A DNA stretch of 64,000 nucleotides from Microcebus murinus (taxonomy: Eukaryota; Chordata; Mammalia; Primates; Cheirogaleidae), in NCBI RefSeq assembly GCF_040939455.1, contig NC_134117.1:24297501-24361500 (forward strand), written 5' to 3'. The position numbers were made by a program, and so were the translations under genes. The notes below the pieces were generated by a model. The model was given only the letters and a program-made list of their open reading frames with translations, ran no database searches and had not been told where the DNA came from. This document shows positions 54,915-64,000 of the stretch, piece after piece (the first letter of the stretch is position 1; every line of letters starts with the position of its first letter).

Positions 54915-55780
54915 GAGAAAAAGAATCCTAAGTGGAGTTTAGGAGGATGAGTAGGATTAGCAAGATGTCACAGGAAAGGCCAGAGGTGTGCAGGAAATTA
55001 CTAGGAGATTGAAGATAAAGACAAGATCAGTTCCTGAAGGTCTTGTATGCCAGGCTAGGGAGCTTGAACTTTATCCTGAGGGCAATCAGAAGTCATTGAA
55101 GAGTTTTATGCAGAGACATGACTGTTCAGATTTGCCTTAGAAGCATATTGTGTGACTCACTCCTGAGATTAGGGCTCTCAGGAGCACCCAAGCAACTCAG
55201 CCTAACTGCACATATGCCTTGGACATCTGTCCTGTCCTTTGCAGATTCCTAATCAGCAAGCACCAAGACCTTATCTTGCCCACATGATTTTAACCTGGCA
55301 CCCCCAGTGGGAAACCAGCCCTGTTGAAAGAGGGAGAGCACAGCCCAAGTAAACCACGAGTGCGGACTAAAAAGCGAACAGTGCAAGCCTCTGAAGAACG
55401 CTCCGCTCAAGCCCTGAGATCTAGCAGGAGCCTCTGTTTAATTTTTTTTTGGGAGGGGGATGATAATTAAGTTACTTGTCCAAGGTCACTCGGTGATGGT
55501 GCAGTTAGTGGCGGGGTTGGAATATCACTTTGGTTTCTCATTCCAAACCCTGCTTTCTCCACGTAGTCATTTTCCTTGGAGAAAAGGGGAAAATGGGGAG
55601 GGGGTGGAAATAGCCGAGAAGAGGAAGAAAGAAAAATGTGAGGAAAAAGAGTAGAGAGAAAATGAAATTAGCCCTTTAAAGTGGCAAAGGAGGGAGGAAA
55701 GGGGCAAACAGCAGGAGTGAAGCGGCACAGGGAGAAAGAAGAGGAAAGAAAGGCGAGACGTGGGAGGATTGGAACAGAGA
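54915..55780. other. intergenic sequence upstream of the PITX3 CpG island
   Basis: 54.96-55.14 kb contains GGTCTTGTATGCCAGGCTAG and CAATCAGAAGTCATTGAAGA, which resembles an ancient mammalian repeat I cannot name. 55.56-55.80 kb is purine-rich (GA-rich). No exon was recognised. Confidence 0.45.
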
Positions 55781-57270
55781 CAAAAGGGCAGAGAGACGGA
55801 CAGCGACAAGTGGAGAAAATCGGCGAAACTTGAGCGGCAGCGAAGTCTGAGCGCCGAGACCCGGCGGCCCCGTGCGCCTTCCCACCTGGCGCCGATCCAC
55901 TTCGCTGGGGGTAGCAGCCCAGCCCCACTTCGCCGCCGGCCGACCCCGTCTCCCCAGGGCTACACAGACAACTCTGCTCTCGCCCGCCTGGCTCTGCTAA
56001 GGCGTCCTAGCCCGAGCGGGGTCTCGGCCACGTGGGGAGGGGCGTGGCCCAGTTGCCGAGGAGAGCTTCCGATTGGTCAGGGGGCGGGGTTCTTGGCGGC
56101 CTGCCGGCTGGACCCCTCCCCCGAAGGCGGGGCCTGAAGATCCACAGCTGGAAAGGGCGGAGCCCGGGCGGCGCAGCTGGAAAGGGGCGGGGCCTGAGGC
56201 GGGCGGCTCGCCGCTCCGGGCTGGGGGCGCCCTGGGCTGCCATAAAGTGAATGGGCGCCGGCTGGGGGTGGCAGTAGCGGTGAGGCTCACTCTCTCCCTC
56301 CGCGAGTCCGGGAGCGCCGGAGCGGAGCGACAGCCTGGGAGCAGGGGGGCGGCCCCCACTCCGGCCGGGTGCCCGGCCCCTGGCCCCTGCCTGCCCTCTA
56401 GATCGCCACCGCCGCCGCCGCTGCTGGGAGTCTGCCTGCCGCGGGACGCACTGTGAGTGCTTGACCAAGCTAAGGACAGGGGCTGACGGGCCATGGCCGG
56501 ACCTTGGGATCCCAAAAATCCGGGCCAGCTGAACTCCGGCGCCTGGGAAACGGGTCGAGACTGGGAGGGCGGACTGGAGACCTGAGACCAGGACTTGGGA
56601 AAAGGGAAACTCAGGGTTATGAACTCAGGGTATAGGGAAGGGGGAGACTCAGGGGATCCGGAGAGAAGCCAGAGACGTGAAGCCAGGACAGGGGCTCTGG
56701 GAGTCGGACAGTAGGGATTCTGGAAACCATTACCAGAAAGCTCCCTGGAATCCGGGGGCACGAGGCAGGCGGCCAGGGAGCGAAAGGGGTTGCAGAGGCC
56801 CTGGCCAGCGGGGAGCCGGTGGCGGTCGCCCATTATGGGAGCAGTTGGCGGCGCCGGACGCCCCTCAGACCAGGCTCAGACAGACTCCAGGGGCTGGGAG
56901 CAGGGGTGCGCCTTGTCGCACACGTTTCTCTGCCCAGCTGCTCCACAGTTGGAATGGGAGCGGTGTTGTGAGAACCGGACGCGACTGGGTCAGATGGCCG
57001 CTGTGCGGGCGGCAGGGCCGAGGCTGGACAGCCCAAATGACCAGGCGGCGAGTCTGGCAAATCTGGCTTGGGGTGTCAGGGCCCGAATGGGACCAGACTA
57101 GGGGCCGCCTCAGAATCGGACGGAATGTCCGTGGCGTGTGGGGCTCAGAGCGGACAGAATGTCTGGGGTGGCGAAGTGGGGCTCTCCAGAGCAGGCGCTG
57201 TGTCCGGCAGTGGTGGACAGAATGTCCCTGGCCGGGCGGCATGTCCATCCACCCGGCGGTGCCTGCTGCC
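55780..57270. promoter_or_regulatory. PITX3: CpG island, putative PITX3 promoter
   Basis: This is the longest CpG-rich tract in the window. Upstream of the inferred start are an inverted CCAAT box (ATTGG, 56072-56076), a GC box at 56081-56089 and further GC boxes at 56126, 56155, 56185 and nearby. A TATA-like CATAAAGTG lies at 56241-56249. A 29-bp module with the core CAGCTGGAAAGGG and a GC box occurs twice, at 56145-56160 and 56174-56190. In the human genome PITX3 lies head to head with GBF1 a few kilobases from its promoter, and the orientation and spacing here match that. Confidence 0.7.
56272..56452 (+). other. PITX3: putative PITX3 exon 1 (non-coding)
   Basis: The interval starts about 25-30 bp after the TATA-like CATAAAGTG and ends at a donor ACT|GTGAGT (intron begins at 56453). 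PITX3 is a paired-like homeodomain factor of the bicoid type (lysine at homeodomain position 50) needed for lens and midbrain dopamine neurons. Its first exon is non-coding, with the start codon in exon 2. Nothing in this segment encodes PITX3 protein, so the call rests on synteny with GBF1 and on promoter signals. Both ends are approximate. Confidence 0.55.
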
Positions 57271-58999
57271 TTCATGATGTGGTCGGCTGTGGTGGGTCAC
57301 CTCAAATCCCCGCTCACACTTTTTAAACTTGTTTTTTGCTCCTTCTGGCTGTGGTGCTAGAAGCAGGGAGTGAGAGTAAAGCTACAGCCCGGCCTTGGGG
57401 TGGGGTGGGGCTGGAACATATGACCCCTCCAATTCAGAATAGATTGGAGCACCACTCTGGACTTCCAGAATTCAAATTGGAAGAGAGAAGGCCAATGATG
57501 GGACTGCTAGTAGGAATCAAAACTAGAAAAGGAAGGAACGAGCCACAAAGGGCAATGGGGAGGGCAGGGAGGAGCCCAGCACACGCCCCTGACAGCCTCA
57601 GTTCCCTCACAGACTCACAGTCAACCCCTAATTCCAATACAGTTGACCAGACACCCCCAGACTCTTTGCCAGGGTGTCAGCCAATGAAGGGCTCTTTCTC
57701 TGCAGGAAGGCAGAAACTTAGGCCAGAAGAGAAAACTGCAGTCCCTTAGCAAAGCAAACTCTGTGGTCCTGCTTCCCTTTTGCTTCCTCAGCCCCACCAA
57801 TCTCCACACCATCCTGGTGGCTGAGAGGAGGTGGGAAGGAGACACATGGAAACCAGACCCTGGAGTCTAACATGGAGCTATGCGGCCTTCTAAGTCTGGT
57901 TGGGAAGGATGTCTCAGCTCTACCCAACTAACTGCCCCATTTGTTTTCCCTGTTGCTGGGATAGGACCCTGACTCCTCTGCGCCCATATAATCACCATCC
58001 ACTCTGACCCCAGCTGTTTAACCAGAGCCCAGTTAAGCTGAGGAGGACAGAGCAGGGAGAACTCTGAGTCTATATAAGTGAGCAAGACAACCCAGCCAGG
58101 GACAGAGTTTTCATGAGGACAAGTGCAAGGCATTGTGTTTAGCAATGAGTAATTTGAACAAATGGGTCTCAACCTTTCTCACCCTTCACCTATAAATGAC
58201 ATATAGTACATATTCCCCACACTCCCACTTCCATTCCTCAGTTCTAAAGTTTGCTTATCACTGGCTAGGATTCCCAACCTTTTTTTGTCCTTTGCCCTCT
58301 TTTGATAAATATAAAGTCACAACCCATTTATCCCATCACATCCTGATATGCTTTTCAGGGGCTTTGAACATTACTAAAATTATAGGTGATAGAAATGAAG
58401 TGCTGTGAGTCAGAAAAGGAATAGGGAGGGCATTACAGATGGTTCCCTGAAGACCTTAGCCCAAAGTTCTGCTTTTGCTAAAAAGGCCAGGAAAAAAGAG
58501 ATGGCATCATAATGAAGACAATTGGGAACAAAGGGCAGAATCTTTTCCCACCTTTGCAGGTAGCTGAGTGCATGCTTGGTTACTGGCTCTTAGGGAGAAT
58601 GTCATGGGCCCAGAGAAGGGTCAGAGAATGGTCGGCAGAATGGGGAGCCAGGGGTTGCTGGAGGGAGAAAATTTCAGAGTTTAGGCCTCTGGAAGATGAG
58701 ATAGGACGAAAATCTACTACATAATGAAAGGCCTAGCTAAGGGGAAGATGTGCTTGCTCCCCAAATCCTGAAACCAGAGATGAGGCAGCCTCTTAGAACT
58801 GGAGTGATGCAAGCTCAGGATGAATAGGAAAATGTTCTTTGGTGCACGGTGGGCAGCAAACGTCCAGAGCTCATTTCCAGAGAGGTGGTAGAGACAGGAA
58901 GTTGACATGAAATCCTTCAGGGCCCGGGAGGATCAGCACATGTCAGAGTCACACAAATCGCTGCAGGGTGGAGGGGGAGAGGCATCAAAAGAGCAGAAC

Positions 59000-59130
59000 T
59001 AGGTTCAAATCTCTTCAATCTGTGTAACCTGGGACAATATCCTGCCATGCTGGGCAGTTTTGAGAGTTAAATGAAATCATGTATATGAAAGTCCTTTGCA
59101 AATAGAGAAATAGAAATAAGAAGCATTGCT
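59000..59130 (+). repeat. MIR fragment
   Basis: AATCTGTGTAACCTGGGACA and GAGAGTTAAATGAAATCATG are MIR phrases in sense order. Confidence 0.65.
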
Positions 59131-60379
59131 ATTTTTGTGCCAAACCACAGGTCCCCTGTAACCACAGAATGTTTGTTTGAAAGAGTGGAGTCTTGAGCCT
59201 TAGAGCAGTCTGATCACATCCCTGGTCCAGCCACAGGAAGGTTCTTAATGACAGATGGGACACCTTATCCCAGGCTTCAGATGCCAACCATTATCCCTTC
59301 CCCTCTCTGAGAAGAACTCTGGGGAGGTTCCCAAATGCTTAGATACTCTACAAGGCCAAATATCCTGATCTGATCTGCCTACCTCCTGCTCAAGGATATG
59401 AATATGGGCCCAGGACTCAGGCTTAGGAAGGGACAGCAGGGGTGGCAGTCTGGAGCTGAGTTGGGTGAGAGAAGGATGGGGCTGGTGGAATTTTTTCTTC
59501 CCCATTCACTCTAAATGATGCCTCCTAGGGTGTGGGGGAGGGAGATAGCAGGTAACATGAAGGATCCATTAGGTCCTGAAATTTGGGTGTGTAGAGTGTC
59601 CATGGCCACTGGCAGGGACCTATGAAAAGAGTGATTGGGAGGAAAAGGAAAAGAAGATAATCAGTGGGGTAAGAGAGTCATGGAAAGTCAGAGAGAAATG
59701 GCTCCTTTTCCACTGTCCTATCCTGGCCTCCTTTACACCTCTCAGTTTATAGTTTCTCCTTTCCTATCTCTCCCCTGCCTGATCCATTCTGCTCACCATT
59801 GCCAAATAAAGGTTGCAACGATGTTGCTTTATGTCACTCCCCTGGCTACAAGCCTCCAGTGACTCCCACTGCTTGGAGCAGTGCTTCTCACTGCTGAGAA
59901 GTGTGAGGTGGGGTGGGGTGGAAGAGGGTAGTGTAGGAGTTAAGGGACATGACCCAAAAGCGAAACAGGGCTCATCTTCCTGTGTGGTGATGTCACTTAA
60001 AGATGGAGTGCACTTTATTTTTGTATTAAAATAAGCATAACTTAAGTATGGAATAGAATGCAAAATGTCCTTGAATTTTTAACATAAAGCTGGAGACCTC
60101 AAAAAAATTTTATACCAGTGGCAGCCGTTTGGGGTCATGGAAGGGTAGATGTTGCATTTTACTGGTCTTAAGGGTTTTTTGATGGAAAAGCTGGCCACCC
60201 TCTAGCCTAGACTGTGTCAAATCTAAACTACCATTCCTTGTCCCTCATCAGAGGCCCTCTCAGTCTAACCTGTTTTTCTCTGCGAATCTCCCATCGTCTA
60301 TGGTGAGACTCTGACCGACCTAGGCTCCTCATTCCCCTCCAAACCTGCCAGCTCATTCCTCATACTGCTGTGTTATTTA

Positions 60380-60630
60380 GAAGGCCCTCACCCTTCTCTG
60401 CCTGCTCAACTCCCGGTTCAGCCACATGCCTACATTCTCTGAGCCCTCATCACTTGATACCACCTTACATGGGCTTTCACCTCTCTGATTTCTCACAGTC
60501 TTAGAGTCAGACTTGTGCGGTCCATCATTCCCTCCAATGCTCTACTTGCTTCCCCAGACTGCAGGCTCCTAGAAGTTAGGGTCCATGTCTTACCAGTCTT
60601 AGGGATCCCTCTTAGCACCTAACACTTGCT
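60380..60630 (+). repeat. L2 3' fragment
   Basis: CCAGACTGCAGGCTCCTAGA, AGGGTCCATGTCTTACCAGT and TCTTAGCACCTAACACTTGC follow the L2 3' consensus. Confidence 0.65.
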
Positions 60631-62109
60631 GAAGGAACAAAGCAAGGGAGGTGGGGAAGCACATGGGATCATTTCTTTGATCCCTGATTCACTGCTTGAT
60701 AACTTGAGTGCATCACAGCTTTGCTGCCTCGACCTGAGTCTTGGGGTTTCATTTTGGGGCTATGAACAAATGTGTCTTTATTTGCTCCCATTTTCACACT
60801 GCAGTCAGCCCAGAGTACAGGTGCTCAGCTTCTCTAATGAACATGAGGCCATGTCCACTGAAGGGCCTCACCTCAGTCTCAGGTTTATAGGGTGATTCCA
60901 TATTTAGAGCCTTGGTTTTCACCTGTTCCCCACCTTGCTGCCTGCTGAGCTGAGCCATAGCATCACAACTCCAGACCCTCCTATCTTCCTCTCCATTCAC
61001 CCTGCAAGAGAAAGGTTTCTCCCAGTTGAGTTCTAAGTTGTGCTTCCTAAGTAACGTTCTAAGTAATGCCTCAGGCATTACTATTGTAAGCTACTGTGGG
61101 TCTCTCACTGTGGCCCTGGTCTACCCCTCTGGCTTCAGGACTTAAGTGGGTCCACATGACAGTTGACTTCTCACCTTAAGGTTGTGTCCCTTGGAAACCA
61201 TGGCCTCGCCACTGTGGCCCCTCTGGCCGGTAATCTGCTCTCTTCCTTCATAGACCCTGGATATTGTGCTCTTGCTGCAGTGCATGGCAGGCTTCCTGTA
61301 ATTCCAGCCTGCACATCAGAATCAGAGCTCACCTGCAGGCCCTCACTCTTCCCAGGCCTAGGATTGCCGCCCTGGCAGCAGTGGGGCCTGGGCCAAGCAT
61401 CCCTGGCAGGGCCTGTCAGAAAGGCTAGGGCTGGGGCAAGCAGCCCCTCCCAGAACTAGACTCACCACTACTGTTATCTCTTGACTCTCTTTGGCCCTGC
61501 CTGGTATGTCCTACCAGCACCAACCAATCCTGTGGCTTCTGGACCTATTGCTTTTCCCTCCCTAGCCAGTGAGTGAGGCAAAGTCCCTGGCCTCAGTCCC
61601 AACTCCCCAATTCCTGATCTCCAGCAGTTTGGGGGAGCTTAATCCCCAGCCAGCCTGTCTCCAACTCAGACAACAGCTTGGCGCCCCCCAGCCTTTGCCT
61701 GGCCAGCCCACCCGGATGTGAGGCCTGTGTCTTCCATCTCTATTGCCTGCAAGGCTTTGCTGTTCTTTCCTTCTCACTTCAGTTTCACAGTCAGAGCCCT
61801 TCTCAGCTGTGGCTTCTCTCTCTGCTCTTACTAACCCCTTTAAGAGCCTGCAGGCTTCATTCTTTCCTTTTCCAGTCCCTGGTCCCCAGAATGGCTCCCC
61901 GCTTGGGCTACTCTGCCCACTTTGCTGTTACCTTATCAACTGGGCCCTCCATGTTCAGGACATTGTTCACAACACATGTGGCGCCTCTCTCTGAAATGCA
62001 GCATACTCACCTTATCCAGCAGAGTAATTCTCCACTGAGAGATGGAGTCTGGGGGGGATGAGCCACCAAGCAAGGGCAGAGGCAAGGAGGAGATCTTGGT
62101 CACCACCCT

Positions 62110-62400
62110 GTCCTCAGTGTCCAACTCAAAGCCCAGCTCAGAGAAGGTGCTAAATTAACATTTGTTCAATGAATGAGAAAAACATATCCAGACAGAGTTT
62201 TATTCCTACTCATTTTTACACGTTACATTTTCTCTAAACCTTGTAACAACACTGCAGGGAAGGGATTATGATCTCCCTTTTGGAGATGAAGAAATATTCC
62301 CAGAGAGGTAAATTAACTGCCAAGGACATATAGCTAGTAAGTTGTGGAGCCAGGACATGAACCTAGACCTTTTGACTCCAGACCTAATTTATTTGGGCTA
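62110..62400 (-). repeat. MIR, antisense, beside an L2-like end
   Basis: GGGATTATGATCTCCCTTTT, CAGAGAGGTAAATTAACTGC and TATAGCTAGTAAGTTGTGGA are MIR phrases in reverse order. Just to the left, TAACATTTGTTCAATGAATG at 62156-62176 is an L2-like 3' end on the plus strand. Confidence 0.65.
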
Positions 62401-62694
62401 TACAGATGACTTTCCTAAGAGGGGCCTGGGTACTTTCTATCCCCTTCTCCACCCCACCATCTAGCTCCCGCATTTTCATGCCTTCTCCCCACTCAGGCAA
62501 GCACCCTCTCCCCAGAAGTCACTGAGTGCAGAACACTCCCCTAGCCCCCTTGACCTCCTCTTCCCCCACGTAGAGTCCTTAACTCCTAGGACTGAGAGCT
62601 GAGGTTCAGAGGGGCCAGGGAGGGGGGGAGGGTAATGGCTAGCTCCAAACCAGCCCAGGCAGCTGTCCCTGTCACAGAGCAAGGAGCCTCTGTG

Positions 62695-62830
62695 ACAGTG
62701 TGTGTGTGTCTGCCTGAATGTGGGAGCGCATGTGTGGGAGAGTGTGTGTTTGTGTGCCTCTAGCTCCAAGTCCAAGTGCTTATTATGTCTGAGTGAAGGC
62801 CTGTGTGTGTCTGCACATGTGTCTGTCTGT
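62695..62830. repeat. TG-rich simple repeat
   Basis: Interrupted GT/TGTG tracts (GTGTGTGTGTCTGC, GAGTGTGTGTTTGTGTGCC, CCTGTGTGTGTCTG) over about 135 bases. Confidence 0.85.
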
Positions 62831-64000
62831 CTCTGGGAACACACAGCCTGAACTCGGCTTTTTTGGCCTCATCTTTTACTCTGGCCCTTATTCCTTCTCA
62901 TCCTCCCTCCCTCTGCTGAAATAGAGAGTAAAAGCAAGACCCAGGTATGGACTGCCAGGAGCATAAGAATTTGGAAAACTGGAAGTCTAGAGCCAAAGCA
63001 GACTGGTGGGACTGCTTTTCCCACAGGTAAACCCAGCTATCCTTTTCCCCCCCAGCTCTATGTTGTTCCTGTGGCTTCTGGAAAAGTAGTCAGGGCCATG
63101 GTTTGCATTTCAAGAGCACCTTGATTATGAAGTAAAGTGAGACTTCAGAGCACCCTTTTTCCCATCTCAGTTCTAAGCCTTCCTCCCTCATGTTCCCAGA
63201 TATTTGGGAAGAGCTGCTAGTCTGGGCTGCCATAGGTCCCTCCCAAGGACATCACCCCCCTCCCCATTGGGGTATCATTGGGCCAAAGTTTTCCAGCCCC
63301 AATCCTCTGGCTCCTGACCTCAGAGCTGGAAGGGGAGGTAAGCTTGAACAAACTTCCACTCCTGGCCTGACTTCTCTCCTTCCTTCCCAGGTTTCCTCCA
63401 GCCCTGCCTCTCCAAACCCAGTAAAAGGTCCAAGGTCTAGAACACTCTGCCTCAGGGAAGAGCAAAGACTGTTTCTCAACCTCCTGCCTTGACCTCTGTC
63501 CAACCCCCAACTTGGTTTGAGGAGTGGAAGGTTGGGGTGGGGGCACAGCTGTGACCTCTGAGCTGGCTGCAAGGGGCATTACCATGTGCAAATACAGGGC
63601 CTGCCCATCTGCACCTCCCTGAGAAAGGCTCCTAATAAATTCAGAACAGCCAAGTGACACACATCTCAATCTAGGCTAATCCACCACATTAATGCCACCT
63701 CGCACAGCCTGCATTAAGCCCCTGTTAATGGAGAGGGGTGTTAGGGGCAGAGACCCCTCCCACCCAGCTTTCTATCCCATCCCTCTGTCCATAGACTCCT
63801 TCAGTTCTCCCCCAACCAAGAGGCACCCGTCTTGAGCTCCAGGACTGCCCTTTCCCTTCTACCCACCAGAGGGGTCCTGGGAGAGCCAGTAAGAAAGGGG
63901 ACCCTGCAGGGGAAACTTGGAGAGAGACCCAGGCAGGCTCCTGGGTAATGTCAGGCTAGGTTTGGGATAGGGAGTACAAGTAGGAAGGTGGTTTTAAGAA

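Larger units (their letters stand above)
56453..64000 (+). other. PITX3: putative PITX3 intron 1 (partial, runs off the right edge)
   Basis: No segment encoding the PITX3 N terminus or homeodomain was recognised up to base 64000. The interval is therefore read as the start of intron 1. It contains CpG-rich sequence to 57.27 kb, MIR and L2 remnants, a GT-rich simple repeat at 62.7-62.83 kb and otherwise unique sequence, with no Alu. Work on mouse Pitx3 has described a muscle-specific alternative promoter between exons 1 and 2. If conserved it could lie here, but I could not place it. Confidence 0.5.

Noticed and set aside
55997..56833. 278-codon open frame on the minus strand across the CpG island, with further long frames on both strands at 56007-57360
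   Set aside because: High GC content removes stop codons in all frames. The predicted residues are proline-, arginine- and glycine-rich low-complexity without a domain, and the region is better explained as a promoter and first exon.
56453..64000. PITX3 coding exon 2 with the start codon or homeobox
   Set aside because: No sequence encoding the known PITX3 N terminus or homeodomain recognition helix was seen. The coding exons are taken to lie outside the window.

Overview
This is nuclear DNA of a strepsirrhine primate, most likely a Malagasy lemur of the mouse-lemur type. The main evidence is about 40 Alu elements, most of them a lemur-type dimer whose right arm reads GCTGTGAGCTAGGCTGA and, in the youngest copies, carries a CACTCACTCTAGCC variant. 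There is also an L1 3' end of lemur type and a small piggyBac-like element with intact TTAA ends. Species assignment rests on recognition of repeat types, not on a search.

Two genes are present, arranged head to head. GBF1, the large Golgi ARF guanine-nucleotide exchange factor, lies on the minus strand. Its start-codon exon is at 42118-42013 (residues 1-32) and its second coding exon at 40391-40325 (residues 33-54 plus one base). Its promoter is the CpG island around 50.9-51.6 kb. No further coding exon was recognised from 40.3 kb down to base 1, so the left 40 kb is read as one very large intron. PITX3, a paired-class homeobox gene, is inferred on the plus strand from synteny: a second CpG island at 55.8-57.3 kb has GC boxes, an inverted CCAAT box, a TATA-like box and a splice donor at 56453. 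The PITX3 coding exons are not visible and should lie beyond base 64000.

Layout: 1-40.3 kb is GBF1 intron 3, packed with nested Alus, old L1, L2 and MIR fragments, hAT, Tigger-like and piggyBac-like DNA transposons, and unique stretches. 40.3-42.1 kb holds the two GBF1 coding exons. 42.1-50.95 kb is GBF1 intron 1. 50.9-51.6 kb is the GBF1 CpG promoter. 51.6-55.7 kb is the intergenic spacer with four Alus and an L1 fragment. 55.8-57.3 kb is the putative PITX3 promoter and exon 1. 57.3-64 kb is putative PITX3 intron 1, where I recognise no Alu and only a few ancient MIR and L2 fragments.

The most unusual features are small. They are a retroposed 5' half of tRNA-Lys with a 7-bp target duplication, two tiny (37 and 47 bp) A-tailed inserts with 15-bp target duplications, a triple-nested Alu, two successive insertions at one target site, a piggyBac-type MITE with intact termini, an hAT MITE with a perfect 8-bp duplication, and inverted Alus flanking the 67-bp GBF1 exon. 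No complete protein-coding gene, CRISPR array, endogenous retrovirus or functional tRNA gene was found.
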